Shown in pieces: positions 40,607-51,000 of a DNA stretch of 61,849 nt. The notes beneath the pieces are model-generated. The model was not told where the DNA came from. It did not search any database and saw only the letters and a list, made by a program, of their open reading frames with translations. Location of the stretch: positions 1 to 61,849 of the forward strand of contig NZ_BKAG01000045.1 in the NCBI RefSeq assembly GCF_007992435.1, written 5' to 3'. The translations under genes were made by a program, and so were the position numbers. The stretch comes from Prosthecobacter gellanilyticus (lineage in GTDB: Bacteria; Verrucomicrobiota; Verrucomicrobiia; Verrucomicrobiales; Verrucomicrobiaceae). The stretch's first letter is position 1. Every line of letters begins with the position of its first letter.

Positions 40607-43600
40607 ATGATTCTTGAAACCATGCTTCAGCGGCTGTTCGCCAGCCTCGTCCACGGCCCGTCGATGAATGCACGTCCGCATCGCTCACGCCAGCGCTGCG
40701 ACTGGAATGATCTCAGTCTCCTGAAAGGCATCGAGCCCGCCAGTGCCCTGAAGACGCTGATGGAAAAGCGCAAGCTCGAGTTCCCCGCGAAGGTGCCGCC
40801 CTTTTCCGCGCCGACCTATCCAGAAGCCGAATGGTCCGATGATCAAAAGCAGGCCCGCGATGCACATCAAAAACAGACCAAGCTCCTCAAGAAGCTGCGC
40901 GATATCGCGGACGATGCCACGGAGTACATGAATGATCATGGTGAGTCCTGCCTCGCCATCGGCTTCCCACTCGTTTCCATGCCACCAACCGGTGAGGAGA
41001 AATCCGTGCGCGGTTCCAGCCGCGTGTTTGCACCTCTGCTGCTCATGCCGGTCAACCTCCAGGTGCGCACCGGCTCACGCATGGGCGTGACCATCGAGTG
41101 CGCCGCCGAAGGCGCGGACCTATTGGTCGCGAATCCAGCCCTCATCGCCTGGCTGGAGCGCCAGACCGGCAAGAGCCTCGGCGAGATGTTTCTCGATGAA
41201 GACGCCTCGGATCCCTGGCGCGAGGTCGATGAGCTGCTGAAGCAGATCAACACCCTTCTGGACCTACCCGCTGTCGCCGAATTCCACGCCGATAGTTTGT
41301 TAGGCGAGGTGCCTACTTTGGAAAAGCTGCCCAAAACAGCGTCCGTGCTTCCCTCCGCCGTCCTCGGCCTCTTCCCTCTCTCAAACCAGTCCCTGCTCCG
41401 CGACACCAAATGGATGATGGAGCATGAAAAAGAGCTCCAGGAACCCGTCTCCGCCTTCTTGAATCCCCAGGCCCTTCACGAAACTGACGAGCCTGAGGCG
41501 AGCGAGGCACCCGTGCCCGTGCAGAAGCGCGATTTCACCGCCGAATGGCTCGTGTCGAACGCTGATCCTTGCCAGGCGAACGCCGTGCTGGCTTCGCGTG
41601 AGGCCAAGGCGCTCGTCGTCCATGGTCCGCCCGGCACCGGCAAGAGCCAGACGATCACCAACATGATCGCCGATCATCTCGCGCGTGGCGAGCGCGTCCT
41701 CTTTGTGTGCGACAAACGCACCGCGCTGGATGTGGTAAAGTATCGCCTCGATGCTGTCGGCCTCGGTGACCTCTGCGGCGTGGTGCATGACCCCAGCGGT
41801 GACCGCAAGGACTTCTACATGGGCCTGCGCGACCGGCTGGAGAACCTCGCCGATGCCGTGCCCATCCAGGATCCACGGCCACATCTTGAATCCACGAACA
41901 AGCAGCTCGCCGCCATCCACACCGAACTCGAAGGCTACCGCAAAAAACTGCATCTCAGTGAGCACAGCTCCGCCGACAGCTTCCACGCCTTGCTAGGCAC
42001 TTGGTTAGGCCTCGCGACTCGTGAAGACGTCCCCGCAAGCTCACCCATGCCGGAGCTGAAACCGCAGGAGGTGGAGGAAGCCAGCACCACCCTGGATGAA
42101 GTCTGCCGCCGAAGCGAGAAAGCAGGCTATCCCACGAATCCTTTTCGCGGCCTCCTTGGCATCAGCCTGGGTGATTTCCTCCCGCGCACCGATGTCCGCC
42201 TCACCTTGGAAGCCATTCATGCCGCTGCCGAAACAGCGGACTCTGCCAAACCAGCCACGCTCTCGAGTCAAACTTCCGCCACCCAGCCTCTCACTGGCCA
42301 GGCCGCTCAGCGTGAGGGCATCGTTACGTTGCTGCGCAGTCTGATCGCAGATCACGATGAGACCTTCCTGCGTTCTGTCATCACGCTTCCAGCCTCATCA
42401 CGCCAGGAACTGGCCAACGAAGTCTCGGATGTGAATACCTGGCTTGAGCAAGCCAAAGCCACCTCGCTTGATCGCGCCCTCATGAGCAGTGCACGCAGCG
42501 CTGGCGTGCTTTCGCTCGGTCCCGTGAACCAGCATCTCACCGCCCTGAAGGCCTGGGAGCCGATCTCTTGCAGCTTCTTCAAGAAACTCTTTGCCGGTGC
42601 TGCCAAGAAAGCCGCCACCACAGCTCTCGCACCGCTCGGCCTCGGCCTTGATGCAGGCTGGCAGCAAGGCCTCGCCTTCTATCAGGGTCTCAAGCATCGC
42701 CTGCTCGTCGCGGACTGGCTTTCACGTGCCACCGGTTCCAATGCCGTCACGCTCCCCGATGACGCCACCTTGCTAAAGCAGGTTGGCCTCGCTCAAAACA
42801 CCTGGCAGGCCCAGGCCGGCCTAACCAAAATCGGCATCACCTCATTACCTGCCGAAAGCGCTGATCTAACCGAACTTGCTTCATCTCTCGAATCCGAAGC
42901 CAAATGGCTCCGACAGCTGGATCACGTTGTCTCGCTGGCGCAGAAGAGCGGCCTCTTCATCCAGGACATTGCCTCAAAACTCATCCCAGGCTGGCTGGAT
43001 CAAACTCCTGCCAAACAAACCACACAGTCCTGGCTCACACATAGCGCGAGTCTGGAGGACATGGTGCGCCTGCAGCATGGCCTCAGCCAGCTCCCTGCCA
43101 TCATGCGTGCCGCTGTGGATGAGCTGCTCGCACATGGCACAGCCAAAGATGAACTTCTCTCCAGCCTGCGCCGTCAGGCCGTGGAGAATGTACTGCGTGC
43201 TCGCTTGAAGAGTGATCCCGAACTCGCCGCCATCGATGGCGAGCGCATTGAAGCAGCCTTCGATAGCTTCTCAAAACTCGCTCAGGAGAAGCTCACGCTG
43301 GTGGGAGACTACGTCCGTTATCTCTGGCAGAATCATCAAAAGGGCCGCTTGCTTGCCACGACCGGCACACAGCTCAACAAGCTCGGCTCCGGCCTGCGTC
43401 AGCGTCTTTATGTGAAGGGCAAGAAGGCTCTGAAGCTCCGCCAGATGCTCGCCACGGGCGCGGATGTGGAAGGCGGAGATCCCATCTATGATCTTTGCCC
43501 CGTGTGGATGGCCAGTCCCTCCACCGTCGCGCAGATCTTCCCGCGCCACGCCATCTTCAATGTGGTCATCTTTGATGAGGCTTCGCAGTGCCGCTTGGAA

Positions 43601-44950
43601 GAAGCCCTGCCCGTCCTCATGCGCGGCGAGCGTGTCGTCATCGCCGGCGACCAGAAGCAGCTTCCGCCCACACGCTTCTTCGAGTCAGCCCTCGCCGATA
43701 GTGGTGACAGTGATGCTGAGACCGCAGAAGAGCTGTTCTTCCAGCAGCAATCCGAAGCCGAGGACCTGCTCACCGCCGCACTGAACCTGGATGTTCGTGA
43801 AGCCTATCTCGATGTGCACTATCGCAGCCGTAATGAGGCCCTCATCGGCTTCTCCAACGAGCACTACTACGGCTCACGTTTGCAACCCATCCCAGGTCAT
43901 CCGCGCAACAAGGCGCTCAACACCCCCATCCAGCTTCATCGTGTGAATGGCGTGTATGCTGAGCGTGCGAACGAGAAGGAAGCCGAGGCCGCCGTAAACC
44001 TCATTGCCGAACTTTTGGCTGGGCCAAACCCGCCCTCCATAGGTGTGGCCTGCTTCAACCTCACTCAAAGAGAAGCCATTCATGAAGCTCTCGCAGAGCG
44101 AGTGGATCGCGATGCCGAGTTTGCCCGCCGTTATGAGGAGGCGAAGAACCGCAAGGGTCGTGACTCCTTTGAAGGTCTCTTCGTGAAGAACCTCGAAAAC
44201 GTGCAGGGAGACGAACGTGATGTCATGATCATCAGCACCACCTTCGGGCCGGATGCGCAGGGCAAGTTCCGTCGCAATTTCGGCGCTCTCTCCCAGCGTG
44301 AAGGCGGTCGCCGGCTCAACGTGCTGGTCACTCGCGCGCGCGATGCCGTGCATGTGCTCACCTCCATCCCTTCGGCGGAATTCAGTGCCGTCGAAGCTGC
44401 GCCTCCCGGGCAGATCCCGAACGGTCGTCTGCAGCTCTACGCTTACTTGCGCTACGCGGAGAAGCTCGCCGAGTTCTTCGCCAGCTATCAGGACGAGCTG
44501 GAGAAGATGCGGCGCGATGCCAAGCCCGAGCTCAAGGAGTGGGAGAGCGCCACACCGTCGCCCCTGGCCAAAGCCATCGGCACTACCTTGCTGGAGCGGC
44601 ATCAGACCGGCTCGCACATTCATTGGGGCAATGAAGGCTTCTGTGTCGATGTGGCCTGCATCCATCCGCTGATGCCAGCGGATGTCACGGTCGGTGTGCT
44701 CACAGACTTCAGCCGCTTCCACAAGACCCCGGACCCTATCGAGTGGGACATCTTCCGCACCCGCGTGCTGCGCGGCCAGGGCTGGGAGCTGGAGCGCCTC
44801 TGGTCACCCGTGCTCTTCCGCCGTGCGGAGGAGATGATGCAACGCATCAAAGCCGGTCACGATCGCCTTTCCGTTCCTCCAACATCCCGGCAACTCATGC
44901 CTGAAATGTCCTGGCGAGCTGCGTTTGATAGAAGCATCCCTCGATTATGA
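40607..44950 (+). CDS. Large superfamily 1 helicase with C-terminal nuclease-fold domain
   Basis: The product is about 1,447 aa from ATG 40607; a GTG at 40598 is possible. The helicase is of the UPF1/DNA2 type: Walker A VHGPPGTGKSQTITNM (about 345), a long helical insert (about 420-950), DEAS box VVIFDEASQCRLEEALPVLM, RVVIAGDQKQLPPTRFF, and late motifs NVQGDERDVMIISTTFGPD and RRLNVLVTRAR. The last 130 residues resemble the MTES_1575/Vsr-like restriction-endonuclease fold (WGNEGFCVDVACIHP, then GWELERLWSPVLF), with possibly altered catalytic residues. DUF4011-type helicase-nucleases are suspected phage-defence proteins. The stop overlaps the DUF1080 start (ATGA). Confidence 0.85.
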   Translation: MILETMLQRLFASLVHGPSMNARPHRSRQRCDWNDLSLLKGIEPASALKTLMEKRKLEFPAKVPPFSAPTYPEAEWSDDQKQARDAHQKQTKLLKKLRDIADDATEYMNDHGESCLAIGFPLVSMPPTGEEKSVRGSSRVFAPLLLMPVNLQVRTGSRMGVTIECAAEGADLLVANPALIAWLERQTGKSLGEMFLDEDASDPWREVDELLKQINTLLDLPAVAEFHADSLLGEVPTLEKLPKTASVLPSAVLGLFPLSNQSLLRDTKWMMEHEKELQEPVSAFLNPQALHETDEPEASEAPVPVQKRDFTAEWLVSNADPCQANAVLASREAKALVVHGPPGTGKSQTITNMIADHLARGERVLFVCDKRTALDVVKYRLDAVGLGDLCGVVHDPSGDRKDFYMGLRDRLENLADAVPIQDPRPHLESTNKQLAAIHTELEGYRKKLHLSEHSSADSFHALLGTWLGLATREDVPASSPMPELKPQEVEEASTTLDEVCRRSEKAGYPTNPFRGLLGISLGDFLPRTDVRLTLEAIHAAAETADSAKPATLSSQTSATQPLTGQAAQREGIVTLLRSLIADHDETFLRSVITLPASSRQELANEVSDVNTWLEQAKATSLDRALMSSARSAGVLSLGPVNQHLTALKAWEPISCSFFKKLFAGAAKKAATTALAPLGLGLDAGWQQGLAFYQGLKHRLLVADWLSRATGSNAVTLPDDATLLKQVGLAQNTWQAQAGLTKIGITSLPAESADLTELASSLESEAKWLRQLDHVVSLAQKSGLFIQDIASKLIPGWLDQTPAKQTTQSWLTHSASLEDMVRLQHGLSQLPAIMRAAVDELLAHGTAKDELLSSLRRQAVENVLRARLKSDPELAAIDGERIEAAFDSFSKLAQEKLTLVGDYVRYLWQNHQKGRLLATTGTQLNKLGSGLRQRLYVKGKKALKLRQMLATGADVEGGDPIYDLCPVWMASPSTVAQIFPRHAIFNVVIFDEASQCRLEEALPVLMRGERVVIAGDQKQLPPTRFFESALADSGDSDAETAEELFFQQQSEAEDLLTAALNLDVREAYLDVHYRSRNEALIGFSNEHYYGSRLQPIPGHPRNKALNTPIQLHRVNGVYAERANEKEAEAAVNLIAELLAGPNPPSIGVACFNLTQREAIHEALAERVDRDAEFARRYEEAKNRKGRDSFEGLFVKNLENVQGDERDVMIISTTFGPDAQGKFRRNFGALSQREGGRRLNVLVTRARDAVHVLTSIPSAEFSAVEAAPPGQIPNGRLQLYAYLRYAEKLAEFFASYQDELEKMRRDAKPELKEWESATPSPLAKAIGTTLLERHQTGSHIHWGNEGFCVDVACIHPLMPADVTVGVLTDFSRFHKTPDPIEWDIFRTRVLRGQGWELERLWSPVLFRRAEEMMQRIKAGHDRLSVPPTSRQLMPEMSWRAAFDRSIPRL

Positions 44951-45639
44951 AATCACTGCTCACTCTCTTCTCGCTCATCACCCTCGCCGCATCCGCGCAG
45001 GACGTCACCCTTTTCACGGGCGACAAGCTCACCGGCATCAAGGAACCTCACGGCACCTGGCAGGCCGCGCAGAGCCTCGCTCTCGATCCGGCCAATCCAA
45101 AAGCCTTTCAAATCACCCCGGGAACCGGAGTCTTCGTCAACAGTGCCGCTGGCAAGACTAAGGATCTCTTCAGCGAAGTGGAGCATGGCGACTGCGAGCT
45201 CCACGTGGAGTTCTGCGTGCCGCAGGGGTCAAACTCCGGCATCTACCTCATGGGTCGCTATGAGGTGCAGGTCTTCGACAGCTTCGGGCACCAGGAGCTC
45301 AAATACAGTGACTGCGGCGGCCTCTACCAGAGCCATCTCCCGCCGCCCGCCTTCACCGGCAAACCACCCGCCGTGAATGCCAGCAAGGCTCCCGGAGAGT
45401 GGCAGAGTTTTGACATCACCTTCCGCGCGCCTCGCTTTGATGCCGCGGGCAAGAAGATCGAGAACGCCAAGTTCATCAAGGTCATCCACAACGGCCAGGT
45501 CATTCACGAAAACGTCGAGGTGAATGCCCCCACACGCTCCGCTGCCTTTGATGAAGAGAAACCTCTCGGCCCGCTGAAGTTCCAGGGCGATCACGGCCCT
45601 GTGGCCTATCGAAATGTGGTTTTGAAGAAGCTTCCCTGA
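44947..45639 (+). CDS. DUF1080 (3-keto-disaccharide hydrolase-type) secreted protein
   Basis: The 230-aa protein has a signal peptide (MKSLLTLFSLITLAASAQDV) and one DUF1080 domain, a laminarinase-like beta-jellyroll. Typical segments are LFSEVEHGDCELHVEFCVPQ, GSNSGIYLMGRYEVQVFDSF, DCGGLYQ and a final PLGPLKFQGDHGPVAYRNV. Some family members cleave 3-keto-glycosides. It overlaps the helicase stop by ATGA and precedes the M20 peptidase by only 4 bp, so it belongs to one operon with them, an odd companionship for a helicase. Confidence 0.92.
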   Translation: MKSLLTLFSLITLAASAQDVTLFTGDKLTGIKEPHGTWQAAQSLALDPANPKAFQITPGTGVFVNSAAGKTKDLFSEVEHGDCELHVEFCVPQGSNSGIYLMGRYEVQVFDSFGHQELKYSDCGGLYQSHLPPPAFTGKPPAVNASKAPGEWQSFDITFRAPRFDAAGKKIENAKFIKVIHNGQVIHENVEVNAPTRSAAFDEEKPLGPLKFQGDHGPVAYRNVVLKKLP

Positions 45640-45643
45640 TCCC

Positions 45644-46771
45644 ATGTCTCCCGTCATCGAAACTCTCGCCGATCTTGTGCGCATCAACAGCGTGAACTCC
45701 TCCTATGAGGGCGGCCCCGGCGAAGGCGAGATCGCCGCGTATGTGAAGCGCTTCTTTGATCAGCGTGGCATTGAAACCTCCGAACAAGAAGTGTTTCCGG
45801 GGCGGCCCAATGTGATCGCACGCCTGCCAGGACGTGATTCAAGCCGCCGCATCGTGCTGGAGGCCCACACGGACACTGTCTCCGTCAAAGGCATGACCAT
45901 CCCTCCCTTTGAGCCGACCATCCGCGATGGCAAAATGTATGGCCGCGGCTCCTGCGACACCAAGGCAGGCCTTGCAACGATGATGCATGCGCTGGCCTCG
46001 CTAAAGGAAGAAGGCATTACATCTCAGTGCGAGGTCCTGCTCGCAGCCGCCGTGGATGAAGAGTACTCCTATCGCGGTGTCGTGCGGCTCTGCGAAGGCT
46101 TGAAGGCAGATGCTGCAATTGTGGCGGAGCCCACCGAGCTTCGCGCCGTCATCGCCACCAAAGGTGTGCTACGCTGCCGCATCGTCGTGCACGGCCGTTC
46201 AGCGCACAGTTCAAAGCCACATCTCGGCGTGAACGCCATCACCCACATGGCCCGCGTCATCGCCGCCATCGAGGCGGACAACGAGCGCATGACCACCATA
46301 ACACATCCTTTGGTAGGCCACGGCACCTGCAATGTCGGCGTGATCAGTGGTGGCGTGCAGGTGAACTTTGTTCCGGATCGCTGCGCCATCGAGATTGATC
46401 GCCGCTTGCTGCCCGGTGAACGTGCCAGCGATGCCGTGGCGCACTACCGTCAGCTTTTGAAGAGCATTGATGGCATCACAACCGATGTCGAAGAGCCTCT
46501 CTTGCTCGTCGATGAAGCTCTCGATACACCCGCCGAAAGCGCTGTGGTGAAGACAGCCACGCGCGTGCTGCGTGAGATGGGGCTGAATGCCGAGCCCTGT
46601 GGCGTGCCCTTCGGCTGTGATGCCAGCAAGCTTTCGCGTGCAGGCATCCCCAGCATCGTCTTCGGACCGGGTAGCATCGACCGCGCCCACACGGCGGATG
46701 AATACATCGAGCTTGATCAAGTGGAGCGCGCTTATGAGTTCCAAAGAAGATTCCTCCTCAGCTTCGCGTAA
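45644..46771 (+). CDS. M20 family metallopeptidase (ArgE/DapE-like)
   Basis: The 375-aa protein belongs to the M20 di-zinc amidohydrolases. Metal ligands and catalytic residues appear in VLEAHTDTVSV, YGRGSCDTKAG, VDEEYSYRG (general base Glu), VAEPTEL and the C-terminal FGPGSIDRAHTADEY. A dimerisation insert lies between about 180 and 290. ArgE, DapE and carboxypeptidase activities are all possible; the sequence does not settle the substrate. No signal peptide. It is 4 bp after the DUF1080 gene. Confidence 0.88.
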   Translation: MSPVIETLADLVRINSVNSSYEGGPGEGEIAAYVKRFFDQRGIETSEQEVFPGRPNVIARLPGRDSSRRIVLEAHTDTVSVKGMTIPPFEPTIRDGKMYGRGSCDTKAGLATMMHALASLKEEGITSQCEVLLAAAVDEEYSYRGVVRLCEGLKADAAIVAEPTELRAVIATKGVLRCRIVVHGRSAHSSKPHLGVNAITHMARVIAAIEADNERMTTITHPLVGHGTCNVGVISGGVQVNFVPDRCAIEIDRRLLPGERASDAVAHYRQLLKSIDGITTDVEEPLLLVDEALDTPAESAVVKTATRVLREMGLNAEPCGVPFGCDASKLSRAGIPSIVFGPGSIDRAHTADEYIELDQVERAYEFQRRFLLSFA

Positions 46772-46791
46772 CCGATTTCACCACCATCGCC

Positions 46792-47712
46792 ATGAACAAC
46801 CGCCGCCATTTCCTCACGACCACCCTCGGTGCCGCGCTCGGCACGCAAGTCAGCAGTTGTGCCGCGCTCACCAGCGCTGGAGGCCACATCGATGCGCACG
46901 TGCATGTGTGGACGCCGGATACCGAGAAGTATCCTTTGGCGGCAGGTTATAAGAAGGCAGACATGGCTCCGCCGAGCTTCACGCCCGAGCAGCTCTTTGC
47001 CCACTGCAAACCGGAAGGCGTGAACCGCATCGTGCTCATTCAGATGAGCTACTACAAGACGGACAACCGCTACATGCTGGACATGATGGCGGCGCATCCC
47101 GGCACCTTCTCCGGTGTCGCGATCATTGATGAAAAGGCCCCGGACATCCGTGGCCGCATGAAGGCGCTGAAAGCGCAAGGTGTGCGCGGCTTCCGCCTGG
47201 TGCCGCAAGGCGCAGATGCCACCGCATGGTTTGACTCTCCCGGCATCACCGAGATGTGGAAAGTGGCCGCTGATGAAAACCTGAACATGTGCCTGCTCAT
47301 CAACCCCGAAGCCCTCGGCCCCGTGGCGAAGATGTGCGAGAAGAATCCGCAGACCCCCGTGGTGATCGACCACTTCGCGCGTCTCGGCATGAAGGGTCCG
47401 GCGGACCGCGCGCAGCTTGATCGCCTGCTGCACCTTTCCAAGTATCCCAAGGTCACCGTGAAGACCTCCGCCTTCTATGCCCTGGGCAAGAAGCAGCCGC
47501 CCTACCTCGATCTCGGCCCCATGATCAAGGAGTGCCGCGATCACTTCGGCGCGGACCGCCTCATGTGGGCCAGCGACTGCCCCTTCCAGGTCGATCCCGG
47601 TCACAACTACCACGACTCCATCTCCCTCATCCGCGACCGCCTGGACTTCCTGACTGCCAGTGAAAGAGCCGCCATGCTGCACGGCACCGCCGAGCGCGTG
47701 TTCTTCAGCTAG
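46792..47712 (+). CDS. Amidohydrolase-family (PF04909) exported protein
   Basis: The 306-aa protein carries a twin-arginine-like signal with a possible lipobox Cys (MNNRRHFLTTTLGAALGTQV, then SSC). The enzyme domain begins IDAHVHVWTPDTEKYPL, the HxH metal motif typical of PF04909, and continues with TPVVIDHFARLGMKG and LMWASDCPFQVDPGHNYHDS, where the catalytic Asp should lie. Relatives hydrolyse lactones (2-pyrone-4,6-dicarboxylate, fuconolactone-like substrates). It is the fourth gene of the 40.6-47.7 kb operon, 20 bp after the M20 gene. Confidence 0.88.
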   Translation: MNNRRHFLTTTLGAALGTQVSSCAALTSAGGHIDAHVHVWTPDTEKYPLAAGYKKADMAPPSFTPEQLFAHCKPEGVNRIVLIQMSYYKTDNRYMLDMMAAHPGTFSGVAIIDEKAPDIRGRMKALKAQGVRGFRLVPQGADATAWFDSPGITEMWKVAADENLNMCLLINPEALGPVAKMCEKNPQTPVVIDHFARLGMKGPADRAQLDRLLHLSKYPKVTVKTSAFYALGKKQPPYLDLGPMIKECRDHFGADRLMWASDCPFQVDPGHNYHDSISLIRDRLDFLTASERAAMLHGTAERVFFS

Positions 47713-47734
47713 CACCGAATGACCGGCCTCTGGC

Positions 47735-47759
47735 GTACAACCCCATTCCGATGGGGTTG
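47735..47759 (+). repeat. REP palindrome, copy 8 (CAACCCC form)
   Basis: GTAC plus CAACCCCATT and GATGGGGTTG. One apical pair is lost (A to G), and CATCCCG follows. It lies 22 bp after the amidohydrolase gene. Confidence 0.88.
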
Positions 47760-48007
47760 CATCCCGCACGCCCCATCAGTTCGTCCCCATCGCCGACCAT
47801 CAAAGTCGCGCCAGCCAGAACGACGGCCCTATTCATTCTACCGCATCACCCCCGTCCGGATTTCCGTGTCTTCCACGTGTTCCGTAGGCCCTCAAAGAAC
47901 CTCTCTGGAATCTTGTTCATCCTGCCATCCTGTTAATCCTGTAAAAAACAGCCCTCGCACCTCCCAACTTCCATGTGCGATGCCTGCTGAACGTGCGTAT
48001 TGGCTGC
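47760..48007. other. Intergenic region with short dispersed modules
   Basis: About 250 bp with no gene. It contains TTCATCCTGCCATCCTGTTA and ATCCTGTAAAAAA (47915-47948), a module that looks like a dispersed repeat, and TTCCGTAGGCCCTCA near 47880, which also occurs at about 9778-9792. The permease promoter should be here. Confidence 0.45.
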
Positions 48008-51000
48008 ATGACCTTGTCCCGATTCGTCCTTTCCTCCGCGCGGCACTACTGGCGCGGACACCTGGGTTTGCTGCTCGGCGCCTTCCTGGCCTCGGCGATT
48101 CTCAGCGGCTCTTTGCTGGTCGGTGACTCAGTTCGCGCCAGTCTTCGTCGTGTGGCGGAACTGCGTCTCGGCAAGGTGCAGTCCGGCCTGCTCGGTGGTG
48201 ACCGTTGGTTCACAGCCGATCTCGCGAAGAAGGCTGGCTCTGAGCCAGTCATCATCGCTGTCGGCTCCACCGCCAATGCGAATGGCAAGGTGCGTGTGAA
48301 TGGAACGCAGGTTCTGGGTGTGGATGCAGGCTTTTGGAAGCTGAGCACCAGTGGCACACCCCGCACCTTTGGCCGTGGTGAAGTACTCGTGAATGAGCCG
48401 CTGGCTCGCAAGCTCAGCATCAAGGGTGGTGACACCGTCATCGTCCGTCTTGAGCGCCCCAGCGCCATTTCGCGTGACGCACCGCTCTCCGGCAGCACGA
48501 ACCAGGATGTCTCTCTGCGCCGCCAAGTGGCCGGCATTGTGAGTCCAGAAGACTTCGGCGCCTTCCAGCTCATTGCCTCCCAGATCACGCCTGACACAGT
48601 GTTTGTTGGGTTGGAGGACCTGCAGAATCAAATTGAAATGGATGGAAAGGTGAACGCGGCACTCAGTTCACAGTTCTCAGTTCCCGGTTCTCAGTTGGAG
48701 CAGGGCAAGACACTCGATGACCTTGGCTTGAAGCTCACGCGCGTCGCGGGTTCACAGAAGGAATGGGAAGTCAGCACCAGCCGCGTCTTCATGGATCACA
48801 GTCTCGCCTCGAAGCTGCTGAAGCGTGAGGGCAGTTATGGTGTGCTCACCTATCTGGTAAACGGGCTGAAGTCCGCGAAAGGTGGCACACCTTATTCCAT
48901 GATTACTGCGGTGGATCGCATCGGCGGCTCAGCAGAATCAGGGATTACTATTTCTCAATGGCTCGCGGAGGATCAGAGCCTTGCGATCGGAGATGAGGTG
49001 GAGGTTTTCTACTTCGTGGTCGGACTTGGCCGTGAACTGAAGCAGGAGAGCGCGAAGTTTAAAGTGCGCGGCATTCTGCCGATGACCGATCCCGAAGTCA
49101 CACGCGCCTGGACTCCTGAGTTTCCGGGCGTGTCAGATGTGGACAACTGCCGCGACTGGGAACCCGGCATCCCGATGGACATGAAGGCCATCCGCGACAA
49201 AGACGAAAAGTATTGGGACGATTACAAAGCCACGCCCAAAGGTTTCATCTCTCTCGCCGAAGGGCAGAAGCTTTGGGCGAATCGTTTCGGCAATCTCACC
49301 GGCATCCGCTTTGCCGATACCGGCCAGGATGAGGCCGCATTGAAGAGCGAACTGCTCGCCACGCTTCAGCTCGCCGACATCGGCCTCACACCTCGCGACT
49401 TCAAGAAGGACGCAGATGCCGCCGCAAAAGGCAGCGTGGACTTCGGTGGGCTCTTCATCGGCCTGAGCATGTTCCTCATCGCCGCGGCATTGGTCTTCGC
49501 GGCACTGCTCTTCCTCTTCACGCTGGAGCGTCGCGCCTCGCAGGTTGGCTTGCTGCTCGCGCTCGGCTGGACGACCAAGCAAGTGCGCAGGGCCCTGCTA
49601 GGCGAAGCAGGTGTCATCGCCATCATTGGAAGCATTGTTGGTTTGGCCGGTGGCGTGTTTTACACCAAGGCTGCGCTTGCTGGATTGAGCGGAGCCTGGT
49701 CCGGAGCCTCGCAGGGACTGCCGTTGATCTACTCCGCCAGCATCGGCACTCAGATTGGAGCAGCCGTGGGTTCGATCTTGATCGTGCTTCTTACCTTGTG
49801 GTGGGCCAGCCGGAAGATGTTCCGCGCGCAGACCCGAGACTTGCTCACGGGTGAAACGGATCGCGCTTTGACAAGCGCGCCCACGGTTGGCAAGCGGAGG
49901 ACAATCATCTCTGTGTCACTGGTGGTGCTGGCGATTGGCCTCGTCTTCGGCGCAAAGTCAGCGAAGGCACCCGAAGCCGTGGCAGGTATGTTCTTTGGCA
50001 GCGGCATGATGCTCATGATCGCGGGTCTGAGACTCGCAGGCGACTGGATGCGCCGTGATCGTGGCGCCTTGGCTCAAACACTGACGCAGATCGGCAGGCG
50101 CAACATCTCACGCCGTCCTTCGCGCAGCCTCGCCGTGATCGGCATGATGGCCGGTGGCATCTTCCTCGTCACCGCCGTGAATGCCTTCCGCATGAGCGCG
50201 GGAGATGTGACGAAGCGCGACTCCGGAACCGGAGGCTTTGCACTTATCGGCGAATCATCCCTGCCCATCTATGAGGACCTCAACACCAAGGCTGGCATCG
50301 AAGCCTTCGGCCTGGATGAGGAGCTCATGAAGGGAGTGAAGATCGTGCCCTTCCGTGTGCGTGAAGGCGATGACGCGAGCTGCCTAAACCTCAACCGCGC
50401 GCAGAAGCCCGTGCTGGTGGGCGTGAACCCTGCGCTTTTGGACAGCCGCTTCCGCTTTGCCGGAGGCGAGGGTTGGAACGCTCTGTCTCCAACAGAGCAC
50501 AATGAACCGGGAACCCGGAACCCCCAGGCCATCGCCGATCAGGCCACCGCCATGTGGGGTCTCGGCAAAGGTGTGGGCGGAACGGTGGACTATCAGAACG
50601 CTGCCGGTGAAACCTTTGGCATGCAGATCAGCGGCCTCGTCGGCGGCTCCGTGCTGCAGGGAAAGATGATCACCAGTGAAGCAGCCTTCTTGAAAGCTTA
50701 TCCCGATGCCTCAGGCTATCGCTTCTTCCTCATCGATGCCCCGGCGGACAAGGTGAACGAGGTCAGCGCGCATCTCACGCGCCAGCTCGAGCAGCGCGGC
50801 CTCGCTCTCGAACCTGCGAAGCAACGCCTCGAGGCCTTCCTTGCCGTGCAAAACACCTACATCGGCATCTTCACCATCCTCGGTGGTCTCGGCGTGCTGC
50901 TCGGCACCGCCGGTCTCGGCGTGCTTGTGGCACGTCATGTCCTGGAACGACGCGGCGAGCTGGGCCTCATGCAGGCCCTCGGCTTCATGCCTGCGGCTTT

